DNA of 64,000 nucleotides from Granulicella sp. L56 (GTDB lineage Bacteria; Acidobacteriota; Terriglobia; Terriglobales; Acidobacteriaceae), in NCBI RefSeq assembly GCF_009765835.1, contig NZ_LMUS01000001.1, forward strand, positions 496,001-560,000, written 5' to 3'. Of the stretch, positions 9,625 through 19,494 are shown in pieces. A program made the translations under genes and the position numbers. The notes under the pieces are model-generated. The model was not told the origin of the DNA. It saw nothing but the letters and a program-made list of their open reading frames with translations, and did no database searches. How positions within the stretch are numbered: position 1 is the stretch's first letter; each line of letters starts with the position of its first letter.

Positions 9625-10251
9625 CTACCCCAAAATCTCCAGAAAGTCCCGCGCCACTTTCTCAACTGACCCACCTTCAACAAATAAGGCACTAATCAGG
9701 GCCACAGAATCCGCCCCGGCTTCGATCACACTCCGCACATTGGCCCGCGTAATTCCGCCGATGGCCACAATCGGCTTGCTCGTCAAAACCCGCGCGCGCC
9801 GTACTCCGTCGAGACCAATCACCGGCTCCGCATCGAGTTTCGTCCCGGTGGCAAAGACTGGCCCCACGGCTACATAATCTGCGGAAGTCGCATTCGCTAG
9901 CAGTACCTGCTCGTCATTGTGCGTGGAGACGCCAACCCAGCGCGCCGCACCCACGACTCGCCGCGCATCGTCGGGCGGCAGATCTCCCTGCCCTACATGC
10001 ACCCCACCCCAATCCGCCAGCACGGCGAGGTCGGCACGGTCATTCAGGATGAGCCTGCAATTTGCACCCGCAAATACTTCGCGAATTATGGCTGCATTCT
10101 GCAAGATCGACTGCGGCGAACCGGCCTTGTCCCGGTACTGAAGCAGCTCCACGCCTGCCGTTCGCATCTGCTCGGCGGCCCAGCGCACCTCATGCCCACG
10201 AGCCGCCAGCAACCCCGCATCCAGAATCGGATATAACTTCGGCAAGCCCAC
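9625..10251 (-). CDS. thiE: Thiamine-phosphate synthase ThiE
   Basis: A 208-residue TIM-barrel enzyme that joins HMP pyrophosphate and THZ phosphate to give thiamine phosphate. Family motifs are in order: LLQYRDK (pyrophosphate-binding), LILNDRADLA, GVHVGQGDLP, YVAVGPVFATGTK and PIVAIGGI. Length is normal. The start is GTG, with GGAG of the accC stop region six bases upstream, and the gene begins two bases after accC ends, indicating translational coupling. No other thiamine genes and no TPP riboswitch are seen nearby, so it seems carried along in the acc run. Confidence 0.93.
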   Translation of the reverse strand: MGLPKLYPILDAGLLAARGHEVRWAAEQMRTAGVELLQYRDKAGSPQSILQNAAIIREVFAGANCRLILNDRADLAVLADWGGVHVGQGDLPPDDARRVVGAARWVGVSTHNDEQVLLANATSADYVAVGPVFATGTKLDAEPVIGLDGVRRARVLTSKPIVAIGGITRANVRSVIEAGADSVALISALFVEGGSVEKVARDFLEILG

Positions 10252-10253
10252 TG

Positions 10254-11618
10254 CTACTCCGCCTTGATGTCCTTCTGCCGCTCGAAGAAACGCTCCATGA
10301 ACTTCGTATCGAACTTGCCCGAACGGAACTCAGCATCGGCAAAGATCTTCTGATGCATCGGAATCGTCGTGTGGATTCCCTGCACCACGAACTGCGACAG
10401 CGCCCGCTGCATCTTGTTCATGGCCTCTTCGCGGTCCTTGCCGTGGCAGATTAACTTCGCGATCAGCGAATCGTAGTACGGGGGCACGACGCCTTCGGCA
10501 TACTGCGCAGTGTCCACACGAACGCCGTTGCCACCAGGCAGGTTGAACGCGGTAATCTTGCCTGCGCTGGGCGTGAACTTCTCGGGATGCTCCGCATTGA
10601 TGCGGCACTCAATCGCGTGCCCGCGAATCGTTACCGGCTCGGTCACAATCGAGTTCAACTTCTCGCCCGCAGCGATGCGCAACTGCGCCTTCACCAGATC
10701 GATTCCTGTAACCATCTCGGTTACACAATGCTCCACCTGGATGCGGGTGTTCATCTCGATGAAGTAGATCTTGCCGTCTTCATCCATCAGAAATTCAATC
10801 GTCCCGGCGTTCCAGTAGCCGATATTTTCGAGCGACTTCCTGATCGTCTTGCCAAGCTCTTCGCGCAGCTTGGGAGTGATCACCAGGCTTGGAGCCTCTT
10901 CAATAAGCTTCTGGTGTCGCCGCTGAATCGAGCACTCGCGCTCGCCGAGACTCATCACGTTGCCATGCTCGTCGGCCAGCACCTGGAACTCGATATGCCG
11001 AGGCCGCTCGATGAACTTCTCCATGTACATATCGCCGTTGCCGAAGGAGTTCATCGCCTCTTGCGTGGCCTGTTCGTAAAACTTCGGAAGCTCCTCTGCG
11101 TTGCGGCAGATACGCATCCCCTTGCCGCCGCCGCCAGCAACTGCCTTCAAGATCACCGGATAGCCCACGCTGCGCGCCCACTCGAGCGCCTCGCCTTCGT
11201 TGGCGATCACGCCATCGGACCCAGGCAGAATCGGCACCTTCGCCTTCTTCATGGTCTGCCGCGCGGTGGACTTCTCACCCATCATCCGCGTTACTTCAGG
11301 CGGAGGCCCGATGAATTTGATGTTCGAGGCACGGCACACCTCAGCAAAATTTGCGTTCTCGCTGAGCAGGCCGTAGCCGGGATGAATTGCATCCACATCG
11401 GCAATCTCCGCGGCCGAGATGACCGCAGGAACATTCAAGTAACTGTCCGCCGACCTTGGCGGACCTATACAGATGGCCTCATCGGCAAAGCGCACATGGA
11501 GGCTGTTGCGATCCGCCTCGCTATACACCGCTACCGTGCGGATTCCCATCTCCTTGCACGCGTTGATGACGCGCAGCGCAATCTCTCCGCGATTTGCAAT
11601 CAATACCTTACGAAACAT
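10254..11618 (-). CDS. accC: Biotin carboxylase subunit of acetyl-CoA carboxylase
   Basis: A 454-residue ATP-grasp enzyme that carboxylates biotin on AccB in the first step of fatty-acid synthesis. It begins [18 protein letters not shown], has the glycine-rich ATP loop ([12 protein letters not shown]), the [18 protein letters not shown] segment and the [16 protein letters not shown] catalytic region. Full length for the family. It lies downstream of accB and of a 43-codon open frame on the same strand, and runs into thiE. Products act in the cytoplasm in the AccABCD complex. Confidence 0.97.
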   Translation of the reverse strand: MFRKVLIANRGEIALRVINACKEMGIRTVAVYSEADRNSLHVRFADEAICIGPPRSADSYLNVPAVISAAEIADVDAIHPGYGLLSENANFAEVCRASNIKFIGPPPEVTRMMGEKSTARQTMKKAKVPILPGSDGVIANEGEALEWARSVGYPVILKAVAGGGGKGMRICRNAEELPKFYEQATQEAMNSFGNGDMYMEKFIERPRHIEFQVLADEHGNVMSLGERECSIQRRHQKLIEEAPSLVITPKLREELGKTIRKSLENIGYWNAGTIEFLMDEDGKIYFIEMNTRIQVEHCVTEMVTGIDLVKAQLRIAAGEKLNSIVTEPVTIRGHAIECRINAEHPEKFTPSAGKITAFNLPGGNGVRVDTAQYAEGVVPPYYDSLIAKLICHGKDREEAMNKMQRALSQFVVQGIHTTIPMHQKIFADAEFRSGKFDTKFMERFFERQKDIKAE

Positions 11619-11663
11619 GTAATCTTCCTGTACTTCTTCGCCCCAAGTCGGCCGCGAGAGAAA

Positions 11664-11795
11664 TCAAAATATGAAGGTTAGGATCTGTACGATCAAGAAC
11701 CAGAACAACCCGCGCTTGGAGGGCGTACGCAGTCTTTGCGCCCATTCCTGCATGTCGTGATCATCCGACCGCGCAATTGAGTTTGGCTGATTCAT
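11664..11795 (-). CDS. Predicted 43-residue membrane miniprotein between accB and accC
   Basis: A short open frame reading MNQPNSIARSDDHDMQEWAQ, then RLRTPSKR, then a hydrophobic stretch GLFWFLIVQILTFIF to the stop. Its ATG overlaps the accB stop codon as ATGA, the usual arrangement for translational coupling. The layout is a charged soluble N-terminus, a basic RTPSKR stop and a single membrane segment ending the chain, so it would insert with the N-terminus inside. It fills most of the accB-accC gap. I know no family for it; a role in acetyl-CoA carboxylase assembly or membrane location is only a guess. Evidence for expression is positional alone. Confidence 0.5.
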   Translation of the reverse strand: MNQPNSIARSDDHDMQEWAQRLRTPSKRGLFWFLIVQILTFIF

Positions 11796-12268
11796 CGCGC
11801 CTTGATCGCAAACAGCGGTTGACCATACTCCACAGGCTGTCCGCTCGCGGCGATCCGCTTTACCACTTCGCCGGCGACATCGGACTCGATCTCATTCATC
11901 AGCTTCATCGCCTCGACGATGCAAAGTACCTGGCCAACTTCCACCTGATCGCCAACGTTCACAAACGATGGCGTGCCCGGCGAGGGCGACTCATAGAACG
12001 TCCCCACGATCGGCGACTTCACCTCGTGCAGAGCCTCCTCTGGCGCAGCAGCAGGCACACTGGGCGCGACCGCAGCAGGGGCCGCCGAAGCCATCAACCG
12101 GCTCAGGTTTGCGAGGTCTACCCCGCCAGCCGGGGCCGCTGCCGCAGGCTCGCCCGCGAACTTGATCCGGACCTTCAGGTCATCCTGTTCCATGTCGAAC
12201 TCGGCGATCTCGTTCGCCTTCAAAAATTCGACCAGTTCGCGAAGCTCTTGCAACTTATTTCCGTCCAT
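11792..12268 (-). CDS. accB: Biotin carboxyl carrier protein of acetyl-CoA carboxylase
   Basis: A 158-residue protein with an N-terminal helical segment (LQELRELVEFLKANEIAEFDME), a Pro/Ala-rich linker (about residues 50-80) and a C-terminal biotinyl domain with the biotin site EAMKLMNEIE, whose Lys is biotinylated. It carries the carboxyl group between AccC and the carboxyltransferase. An ATGATG pair gives two starts; the second is chosen because AGGAG lies five bases upstream. A frame extending to 12313 lacks a ribosome site and reaches almost to the peptidase stop. It is the first acc gene of the run. Confidence 0.95.
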   Translation of the reverse strand: MDGNKLQELRELVEFLKANEIAEFDMEQDDLKVRIKFAGEPAAAAPAGGVDLANLSRLMASAAPAAVAPSVPAAAPEEALHEVKSPIVGTFYESPSPGTPSFVNVGDQVEVGQVLCIVEAMKLMNEIESDVAGEVVKRIAASGQPVEYGQPLFAIKAR

Positions 12269-12302
12269 CATGTCTCCTGTGCCTGTTGCGGCACTCTGGT
12301 AA

Positions 12303-13388
12303 TTACAACTCAATCCATGCCTTCACGCTTGGCGTCATAACTTCGCCTCCCGTCGCGGTCACGAGAACCATGTCCTCGATCCGCACTCCGAACTTGCCCG
12401 GCATGTACACACCGGGCTCAATCGTGACGACCATACCCTCTTCTAAAACCTGCGTCTGCTTCGCCGCAAGCCTCGGTCCTTCGTGAATCTCCAACCCAAC
12501 GCCATGCCCGGTCGAGTGGCTGAAATACTTGTCAAGACCAGACCACCGCAGAACGCTTCTTGCCGCTTCATCGACATCGGCACAGGTCACGCCCGGAGCC
12601 ACCTTCGCAACTCCAGCCTCCTGCGCTTCCAGAACCGCATCATACACTTCCCGCTCGCCCGGCAGCGCCTTGCCCATGTGCACGGTGCGCGTCATGTCGC
12701 TGCAATATCCATTTAATATGACGCCAAAATCGAGTGTGACAAAGCCTCGGCGCGGCAATTTAACCTGCGTTGCACGGCCATGCGGCAGCGCGCTGCGCTC
12801 TCCGCTGGCGACGATCGTGTCAAACGACATCGCCTCCGCGCCGGCCAGCCGGGCCGCATGTTCCAGCTCTGCCGCAACGGCAACCTCGGTCAACCCCAAT
12901 TGGATATAGCTCAACATGCCATCGAAGAGACGGCAGCCCAGCAAGGCCGCCTCGCGCATCACGGCGATCTCGTCAGTGTCTTTGACCTCGCGTAGTCCGG
13001 CTACCAGCGGCTTGACCGGCTGAAAGATCCCCCGCCGCAGTTTCGCCGAAACCGCCTTGCGCATCGCCTCCAGCGCAGCTACCGATGTCTGTGCGGCGTC
13101 GAAGCCGCACCGCTTCAACCCGGCGGCCTCTATCCACTCGCAGGCAGCCGCTACCGCGGGCTTCTTCGCGATGACGACCCTGGTTCCCACCGCCTCGGCT
13201 TTGGCTTGAGCGGTGTATCGTCCGTCGGTAAACAGGACGGAGCGGCTGCCAGCCAGTACCAGAGCCGCGTTCGACCCGGTAAACCCGCATAGATAGCGGA
13301 CATCCGGCAGATGCGTCACCAGCAGGCAATCCACTCCGGCAGCCTTCGCCGCAGCCACAGCTCTCTTCTTACGCACGCTTAAACTCAT
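12303..13388 (-). CDS. M24 family Xaa-Pro aminopeptidase-type metallopeptidase
   Basis: A 361-residue pita-bread peptidase. The N-terminal creatinase-like domain (VRYLCGFTGSNAALVL) is followed by the M24 catalytic domain with metal ligands in VTLDFGVILNGYCSDMTRTV (Asp pair), HSTGHGVGLEIHEGP (His) and VVTIEPGVYMPGKFGVRIED (Glu pair). It is expected to cut the bond before proline in short peptides. The ATG at 13388 (MSLSVRKK) gives the usual family N-terminus; an upstream ATG at 13451 would leave no room for a promoter facing the divergent gene at 13457. It leads the accB-accC-thiE-permease run. Confidence 0.9.
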   Translation of the reverse strand: MSLSVRKKRAVAAAKAAGVDCLLVTHLPDVRYLCGFTGSNAALVLAGSRSVLFTDGRYTAQAKAEAVGTRVVIAKKPAVAAACEWIEAAGLKRCGFDAAQTSVAALEAMRKAVSAKLRRGIFQPVKPLVAGLREVKDTDEIAVMREAALLGCRLFDGMLSYIQLGLTEVAVAAELEHAARLAGAEAMSFDTIVASGERSALPHGRATQVKLPRRGFVTLDFGVILNGYCSDMTRTVHMGKALPGEREVYDAVLEAQEAGVAKVAPGVTCADVDEAARSVLRWSGLDKYFSHSTGHGVGLEIHEGPRLAAKQTQVLEEGMVVTIEPGVYMPGKFGVRIEDMVLVTATGGEVMTPSVKAWIEL

Positions 13389-13456
13389 CCCTATGATTCT
13401 ACCGAACTTGTGCCGTAAAACTGGCTCAACTCCGACACAACCCGCTATCATGGCCT

Positions 13457-14332
13457 ATGTCCGGCGTTAAACAGGATTCCTCCCCGCGCATTACCCGCCG
13501 CCATTTTCTCGTCGGCTCAGGAGCAGCCGCCGCCGGTCTCGCCCTCTACTCCGGGGAAATCGCCCGCCACGAGCTTGATCTCGTTCCCCATACCCTCGCC
13601 ATCTCCAATCTTCCCAGCGCCTTCCATGGCTTCCGCATCGCACAGATCAGCGACATCCACCTCGACGAGTTCACAGAGCCTTTCTTCCTCGAACGCGTTG
13701 TTCGCCATGTCAACGCTCTTGCGGCGGACATGGTCGTTCTCACCGGCGACTTTGTCACCCACGGCTCGCTCACCTTCCTGAACGGCCAGTCCGCCGCGCA
13801 CCGCTGCGCCGAGATTCTCAGCACCCTCACCTGCCCGCTGCGCTTCGCCTGCCTGGGCAACCACGACGTCGCCGTCAGCGCGCCGCTGGTCATCGACTCC
13901 CTCACCTCCAACGACATCCCGGTGCTCGTCGACAAGCACGTCCCCATCGAGCGAAACGGCTCGCGCTTCTGGCTCGCGGGCGTCAACGATCCCGGCACGA
14001 CTAATCCGCGTCTTGAGCTGGCGGTGCCGCCTCAGCCAGACGGCCCTGTCATTCTAATGGCACACGAACCCGACTACGCCGACACCGTCAAAGAGCATCC
14101 GCGCGGGCGCTTCGTCGATGTCATGCTCTCCGGCCATACCCATGGCGGCCAGATTCGACTGCCCTTTATGGGACCGCTCGTCCTTCCACCCATGGGCAAA
14201 ATCTACGCCGAAGGGCTCTTCCGTCTCGGTAACATGCAGCTTTACGTCAACCGTGGCATTGGCACAGTCGGCATTCCCTTCCGCCTCAACTGCCCGCCGG
14301 AGATCACCATTTTTACCCTGCAATCTACCTGA
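13457..14332 (+). CDS. Tat-exported metallophosphoesterase (YkuE/YaeI type)
   Basis: A 291-residue calcineurin-like phosphoesterase. The N-terminus has a twin-arginine signal, ITRRHFLVGSGAAAAGLALY. Metal-binding motifs follow in order: QISDIHLDE, VVLTGDFVTHG, CLGNHD and LSGHTHGGQ. The domain ending in PEITIFTL matches the YkuE/YaeI-like group, some of which act on UDP-2,3-diacylglucosamine or other phospho-esters; the substrate here cannot be told. Export through Tat implies metal loading in the cytoplasm. Its start is 68 bases from the divergent peptidase gene. Confidence 0.88.
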   Translation: MSGVKQDSSPRITRRHFLVGSGAAAAGLALYSGEIARHELDLVPHTLAISNLPSAFHGFRIAQISDIHLDEFTEPFFLERVVRHVNALAADMVVLTGDFVTHGSLTFLNGQSAAHRCAEILSTLTCPLRFACLGNHDVAVSAPLVIDSLTSNDIPVLVDKHVPIERNGSRFWLAGVNDPGTTNPRLELAVPPQPDGPVILMAHEPDYADTVKEHPRGRFVDVMLSGHTHGGQIRLPFMGPLVLPPMGKIYAEGLFRLGNMQLYVNRGIGTVGIPFRLNCPPEITIFTLQST

Positions 14333-14466
14333 AAAACACATAGCATTTATTTCAGATAGTTCGCATCCATATAGGCGATCCTCTTCGTCATCCGGTCGCT
14401 AAAGCGATGAAGCCATTGCATCTTTGGGATGGCTAAAAATTGACACCGGGAGAACGGCAGGGGACA

Positions 14467-15507
14467 ATGCATCTCACGATGTCCACGCTCCAACCTCTTT
14501 CGCGCCGCCGTTTTCTCAAACAGAGCTTTGCATTCAGTGCAGCCTCCGCGCTCGCTGGTCCGCTCGTGGCCTGTGGCAGCGGCCCGGCTTCGCTTCTTCC
14601 AGCGTCTCCTGACTCCGCACATCTCCTCATGCTCGGAGACTGGGGCATCAATGGCGATTATTCCGATCAGACGACGGTTGCACAGGCGATGCAAAGTTAC
14701 ACGAAGCAGTTGAAGGCGAATCTCCAAGCCCTTCTCATGCTTGGAGACAACTTCTATGGAGTGCTCCCTGGGGGTGTCTCTGACCCCCGCTGGCAGACGC
14801 AATTCGAACAGATGTACCCTGCCTCGGTCTTCAACTGCCCGGCTTACGCCATCCCCGGCAACCACGATTATCAATACCAGCCGTTGAAGTACACCGCGGA
14901 GCTTGCCTACGCCCAGCAAGGCGGCACGCGCTGGACGATGCCCTCGCAGTGGTATCGCGTCACCTTCCCCGCAAGCGATCCCCTCATCACCCTGATTGCG
15001 CTGGACAGCAATATGCCTCTTGCAGGGGGAGCCACTCAAAACGGCAGCTTCTACACCATGACCGATACAACCAGGCAGCAGCAGCTAAGCTGGCTCCAGA
15101 CCGAGCTTGAAAAACCTCTCACTACGCCATTTCTCGCTGTCATGGGCCACCATCCCATCTACTCCGACGGGATTCATGGCGATAACGCCACCCTCATCAA
15201 CGACTGGGACCCGCTGCTGCGTAAATACGGCGTCCATCTCTACCTTGCCGGTCACGACCATGACCTCCAGCATCTGGAGTTCGCTGGACACCCCACATCC
15301 TTCTTTCTCTCCGGCGGCGGCGGCGCGGGCCTCTATCCCTTGAAGATTGATCCCTCTGTCCGCGGTCCATGGGCAGAGAAGATTCATGGTTTCAGCCATA
15401 TCGAAGCGACCGAAGACCTTCTCACCATGCGTCATCTCGACAACACGGGCAACATTATCCATGCCTTCACCAAGACGAAAGCCGGGAAGGTCACCATCCT
15501 GAGTTAG
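14467..15507 (+). CDS. Tat-dependent lipoprotein metallophosphatase (purple acid phosphatase-like)
   Basis: A 346-residue phosphoesterase. The N-terminus has a twin-arginine motif (SRRRFLKQS) ending in a lipobox, GPLVAC, so the protein is probably folded, exported by Tat and lipidated on the Cys. Metal motifs are LMLGDWG, MLGDNFYG, PGNHDYQYQ, MGHHPIYSD and AGHDHDLQ, the pattern of tartrate-resistant/purple acid phosphatases. It likely releases phosphate from organic esters in the periplasm. The ATG at 14467 has AGGGG just upstream and is preferred to a TTG at 14440 and an ATG at 14479. It is not closely similar to the preceding phosphoesterase, although both are Tat substrates. Confidence 0.87.
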   Translation: MHLTMSTLQPLSRRRFLKQSFAFSAASALAGPLVACGSGPASLLPASPDSAHLLMLGDWGINGDYSDQTTVAQAMQSYTKQLKANLQALLMLGDNFYGVLPGGVSDPRWQTQFEQMYPASVFNCPAYAIPGNHDYQYQPLKYTAELAYAQQGGTRWTMPSQWYRVTFPASDPLITLIALDSNMPLAGGATQNGSFYTMTDTTRQQQLSWLQTELEKPLTTPFLAVMGHHPIYSDGIHGDNATLINDWDPLLRKYGVHLYLAGHDHDLQHLEFAGHPTSFFLSGGGGAGLYPLKIDPSVRGPWAEKIHGFSHIEATEDLLTMRHLDNTGNIIHAFTKTKAGKVTILS

Positions 15508-15510
15508 TAG

Positions 15511-15888
15511 TCAGATCCGCCCCGCTCCACGCAGCGCAGTGATCTCGTCGTCGGTAAACACCCGCGAGCGGATCAGGAAGCGCACGCCTTCAGGATTCTC
15601 CAGCGAAAACATCCCACCCCTGCCCGGCACCACATCCAAAATGAGCTGCGTGTGCTTCCAGTATTCGAACTGGCTGCGGCTCATATAGAAAGGCGTGTCG
15701 CCCAATGTCCCGATCAGCACATCGCTGTCGCCTACAAGGAATTCTCCTCGTGGATAACACATCGGCGAGCTGCCATCACAGCAGCCCCCCGATTGGTGAA
15801 ACATCAGGTCACCGTGCTTTCCATGCAGCTTCGCCATCAGTTCGATGGCTGCATCGGTGGCGATGACCTGATCGGGAGTACGTGGCAT
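15511..15888 (-). CDS. DUF779 family protein
   Basis: A 125-residue protein with the DUF779 core: HGDLMFHQSGGCCDGSSPMC, then GDTPFYMSRSQFEYW and the LILDVVPGRGGMFSLE segment. The CCDG cysteines and neighbouring residues are the family's conserved centre; the biochemical role is not established. Family members usually lie beside ExaC/AldB-type aldehyde dehydrogenases, and this one begins six bases after such a gene ends. It probably assists or regulates that enzyme. Its stop is three bases from the converging phosphatase stop. Confidence 0.88.
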   Translation of the reverse strand: MPRTPDQVIATDAAIELMAKLHGKHGDLMFHQSGGCCDGSSPMCYPRGEFLVGDSDVLIGTLGDTPFYMSRSQFEYWKHTQLILDVVPGRGGMFSLENPEGVRFLIRSRVFTDDEITALRGAGRI

Positions 15889-15894
15889 AGGCTC

Positions 15895-17439
15895 CTAGAA
15901 GAATCCCATGGCATTGGGGCTGTAGCTGATGAGCTGGTTCTTGGTCTGCTGATAATGGTCGAGCATCATCTTGTGATTTTCGCGACCGATGCCGGACTGC
16001 TTGTAACCGCCGAATGCCGAGTGTGCCGGATACAGATGGTAGCAGTTCGTCCAGACACGTCCCGCCTGAATGCTCCGGCCAAAGTGGTAGGCGCGGTTCA
16101 TGTCGCGCGTCCAGATGCCAGCGCCCAGCCCGTAGAGCGTGTCATTGGCGATTGCCAGCGCTTCTTCGTCGTCCTTGAACTTCGTGACCGAGACCACCGG
16201 CCCGAAGATCTCTTCCTGGAAGATGCGCATCTTGTTGTTGCCTTCGAACACGGTCGGCTCAATGTAGAAACCGCTGGCGAGATCGCCGCCATTTTCGGCG
16301 CGCTTGCCTCCGGTCAGCACCTTCGCGCCCTCCTGCTTGCCGATATCGAGATAGGAAAGAATCTTCTCCATCTGCTCGGTCGAGGCTTGTGCTCCGATCA
16401 TGGTGTCGCGGTCCAGCGGATTGCCGCGCTTGATCGCCTTCACCCGTGCCAGCGCCCGCTCCATAAAGCGGTCATAGATCGACTCCTGCACCAGCGCCCG
16501 CGAAGGACAGGTACAAACTTCGCCCTGATTGAGCGCAAACATGGTGAAACCCTCCAACGCCTTATCGAAGAAGGCATCGTCCTCGCGCATCACGTCTTCG
16601 AAGAAGATGTTCGGACTCTTGCCGCCAAGTTCGAGCGTTACGGGAATAATGTTCTGTGAGGCGTATTGCATGATCAAACGGCCAGTCGTGGTCTCACCGG
16701 TGAAGGCTACCTTGTTGACGCGCGTGCTGGAGGCCAATGGCTTGCCCGCTTCCAATCCGAATCCATTCACCACATTGAGCACACCCGGAGGTAGCAAGTC
16801 TCCAATCAGTTCCAGTAAAACCAGTATCGACAGCGGAGTCTGCTCCGCCGGTTTCAACACGACGCAGTTGCCCGCGGCCAGAGCCGGAGCCAGCTTCCAC
16901 GTCGCCATCAGGATCGGAAAATTCCAAGGAATAATGAGGCCGACGACACCAAGCGGCTCATGGTAGTGATAGGCCACGGTATCGACATCGATCTCCGAGA
17001 TGCCCCCCTCCTGTGCGCGGATGCACCCGCCGAAATAGCGGAAGTGGTCGATGCTCAGCGGCAGATCGGCGGCCATCGTCTCGCGGATCGGCTTGCCGTT
17101 GTCCCAGGTCTCGACCGTGGCCAGCATCTCCAGGTTGTCTTCCATGCGCTGTGCGATCTGTTCGAGGATATGGCCGCGCTGCGCTGGAGAGGTGCGCCCC
17201 CACGCCGCCTTCGCAGCATGTGCGGCATCGAGCGCACGGTTCACGTCGTCCGCGTTCGAGCGCGGAATCTCGCACAGAACTTCGCCGGTCACCGGCGTGA
17301 CATTTTCAAAGTAAGCGCCCGAGGCAGGAGCGACCCACTCGCCCCCGATATAGTTTCCGTATTGCTTGCGGAAAGAGACCGGAAATCCATAGCTTCCCGG
17401 TACGACTTTGCTGGCTGCTGCGGAGGTCATCGTGGACAT
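15895..17439 (-). CDS. NAD-dependent aldehyde dehydrogenase (ExaC/AldB type)
   Basis: A 514-residue aldehyde dehydrogenase that oxidises short aliphatic aldehydes such as acetaldehyde to acids. Motifs: [20 protein letters not shown] (cofactor fold), [28 protein letters not shown] (catalytic Glu) and [13 protein letters not shown] (catalytic Cys in the GEVC/TC context typical of this branch). Length matches AldB/ExaC (about 505-515). It forms a two-gene unit with the DUF779 gene, a pairing seen for acetaldehyde dehydrogenases in many proteobacteria. The 149 bases upstream hold its promoter; no operator is obvious. Confidence 0.93.
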   Translation of the reverse strand: MSTMTSAAASKVVPGSYGFPVSFRKQYGNYIGGEWVAPASGAYFENVTPVTGEVLCEIPRSNADDVNRALDAAHAAKAAWGRTSPAQRGHILEQIAQRMEDNLEMLATVETWDNGKPIRETMAADLPLSIDHFRYFGGCIRAQEGGISEIDVDTVAYHYHEPLGVVGLIIPWNFPILMATWKLAPALAAGNCVVLKPAEQTPLSILVLLELIGDLLPPGVLNVVNGFGLEAGKPLASSTRVNKVAFTGETTTGRLIMQYASQNIIPVTLELGGKSPNIFFEDVMREDDAFFDKALEGFTMFALNQGEVCTCPSRALVQESIYDRFMERALARVKAIKRGNPLDRDTMIGAQASTEQMEKILSYLDIGKQEGAKVLTGGKRAENGGDLASGFYIEPTVFEGNNKMRIFQEEIFGPVVSVTKFKDDEEALAIANDTLYGLGAGIWTRDMNRAYHFGRSIQAGRVWTNCYHLYPAHSAFGGYKQSGIGRENHKMMLDHYQQTKNQLISYSPNAMGFF

Positions 17440-17588
17440 GGCGTGCTACTCCTTCAGAGATGGGCTGTCTTGAGACGCAGAGAATCGCTTCGAGTAGCCC
17501 CGCGCCTAAGCGTAGCAACAGTACACCCGCACAGTAGACCGTTGCAACCGGCCCTGGACATCCCTCGCGACCTCAACAACCTGCTATG

Positions 17589-18182
17589 TTATTGCACCGT
17601 CGCCCGCGCATCGACACTGACCTGCACGTCTTTGCCTACACGCAGCATTAGCGTGCTCGGGTCCTTCATTCCCCATGCAACATAGGGCACAACAAAGCTC
17701 GTTGTCGCGTTCAGTTTTCCATCGCTCAATGAGGTCCGCACCTGTAGAAACAGCGGATGATCGGCACCGTGAATCGTAAACGTTCCCTCAACCGTTACCG
17801 TCTGCGTCTGCCCGTCATGAACCACTCCTGTGACTTTTTCAGGATGAAAGATGGCCTCAGGATACTTCTTGCTCTCAAGAACATCTTTCTTCATGCGATC
17901 ATCGCGGCTCTGGTTACCGCTCTCCGCGGACGCGGTTTCGACAATGATCTCTCCGTCCGCTGTTCCCGTATCTTCGTCGAAGATGATCACGCCGCTCTTC
18001 AGTTGAAACGTCCCGCGAACGGTGTGCAGAACGTCCTTCAGCGTCCAGTCGATCTTTGTCGTCGCCGGGTCGAAATGAAGCGTCATCTTCGTGGGCGAGC
18101 TTTGCGCGCTGGCAGAGACCACCAGCAGCGAAAGAACCGCCGCCGCAAGTACATATCGAAATTTAGAGATCATTTTTCTCAT
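17589..18182 (-). CDS. Periplasmic YceI-family lipid-binding protein
   Basis: A 197-residue protein with a signal peptide (FRYVLAAAVLSLLVVSASA) and a YceI lipocalin-like beta barrel: FDPATTKIDWTLKDVLHTVRG at the start, RDDRMKKDVLESKKYPEAIF in the middle and VEGTFTIHGADHPL near the end. Family members bind isoprenoid or fatty-acid-like ligands in the periplasm. Its ATG overlaps the stop codon of the upstream flavoprotein gene as ATGA, so the two are translationally coupled. With a geranylgeranyl-reductase-like partner, an isoprenoid ligand is a reasonable guess. Confidence 0.88.
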   Translation of the reverse strand: MRKMISKFRYVLAAAVLSLLVVSASAQSSPTKMTLHFDPATTKIDWTLKDVLHTVRGTFQLKSGVIIFDEDTGTADGEIIVETASAESGNQSRDDRMKKDVLESKKYPEAIFHPEKVTGVVHDGQTQTVTVEGTFTIHGADHPLFLQVRTSLSDGKLNATTSFVVPYVAWGMKDPSTLMLRVGKDVQVSVDARATVQ

Positions 18183-19357
18183 CCTGCTGAAGATAACAAT
18201 AGCCTTCCAAAGTCCACACCATGTCGTAATACAACCCTGGACAAGCTCTCTTCGTTGAGATGCACGCTCAGCATCGCCGCAAAAAGATCTGGTCGCCTGG
18301 CGAATCCCCTCAACACCCGCTGCCGCAGCAAGGGATGCCTGTCCATCAGCAGCATTGCGCGCGCCATCCCCTGCGGCAATCGCAGAATATCTGAATGCTG
18401 GGCCTGATACCGTTTTAACCCGCCCTCTGCAATCGAATCACGCAACAAAAGCGCCTGCCGGAACCCCATCGCAAGCCCTTCTCCGGTAATAGCATCCGCT
18501 GTGCCCAAGGCATCCCCCACCAACGCAACCCTGCCGCGTACCACGCGATCAAAGCTGGAGGTCGTCGTCACTGCTCCTCGTTGCGGTGTAAGCTGTTTCG
18601 CTCGCGCTAGCGAACCACGCAAGGCTGGAATGCTATCAATCACGCTCTGGAATGTCCCCGGCGACTGGGAGCGGGATATGACAGCGACGCACACCATACG
18701 CTCGCCAACTGGTGTCACATATGCCTGCCCTCCGTCTCCCCAATGCACCTCGACGTGTCTACCACCCGAATAGATGCCGGTCTCATCGCCGCGGTCAAAC
18801 TCAAAATGGGCGCGAAAGCCAAAGCGACGGCTGCGAACCCCGCCTGCACTTAGACCAGCCCACGCGCGAGTCCGCGAAGACTCGCCATCGGCACCAATCA
18901 GGTATTTGTATCTGAGAACTTCGCCACCGAGCGTTGGCTCTTCTCCGTGCCGCAGCTCAACCAGACTCTTCCACCGCATCCGTACGCCCATCGCCGCCGC
19001 GCGGTCGAGCAATTGACGATGCAACGCCAACCGTCGCACCCCCAGCCCTTGACCCTCCGCAAACCGGGCGCTCACGGTGGATTGTCTGTCGGCAAAACGA
19101 ATGCCGTCGAAAGGTGTGCCCGCCACTTGGGCGAGGTCGATTCCCAGTTTGGATAGTTCACACAAAGAATCGGGCATTAAACCTTCACCGCATGCCTTGT
19201 CGATAGGAGGCTCACATGCATCGGCGATCAATACATCCGCACCAGCCTGTCTCAAGGCAATGGCTGCCGCCAACCCTATCGGCCCTCCGCCGACAATCAC
19301 TATATCCGCGCTCGCAAAGCCCAAGCTGCTACCTCTGGACGCCAGCAAAGCTTTCAA
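18179..19357 (-). CDS. FAD-dependent oxidoreductase, geranylgeranyl-reductase-like
   Basis: A 392-residue flavoprotein. An N-terminal dinucleotide motif DIVIVGGGPIGLAAAIALRQ is followed by DKACGEGLMPDSL, a motif of the geranylgeranyl reductase/polyketide-oxidase group, and by RVALVGDALGTADAITGEGL, the second FAD-binding motif. Members hydrogenate isoprenoid chains or hydroxylate quinone and polyketide rings; the substrate is unknown here. The start is a TTG at 19357; no ATG is available upstream before a stop, so the exact start is uncertain. It is coupled to the YceI gene downstream. Confidence 0.83.
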   Translation of the reverse strand: MKALLASRGSSLGFASADIVIVGGGPIGLAAAIALRQAGADVLIADACEPPIDKACGEGLMPDSLCELSKLGIDLAQVAGTPFDGIRFADRQSTVSARFAEGQGLGVRRLALHRQLLDRAAAMGVRMRWKSLVELRHGEEPTLGGEVLRYKYLIGADGESSRTRAWAGLSAGGVRSRRFGFRAHFEFDRGDETGIYSGGRHVEVHWGDGGQAYVTPVGERMVCVAVISRSQSPGTFQSVIDSIPALRGSLARAKQLTPQRGAVTTTSSFDRVVRGRVALVGDALGTADAITGEGLAMGFRQALLLRDSIAEGGLKRYQAQHSDILRLPQGMARAMLLMDRHPLLRQRVLRGFARRPDLFAAMLSVHLNEESLSRVVLRHGVDFGRLLLSSAG

Positions 19358-19494
19358 AACGAAAATGCAGTTCCGCTCCGTTACAAGCTAAATCGAAGAG
19401 GTTGTCAGACGTCGTCCGTTGGACTTAAGCCGGACGGGGATGTTAGCAAAGCTGTTGGAGGTGTGTCTTTGGCAACAAACCACTTAGCGAATAT

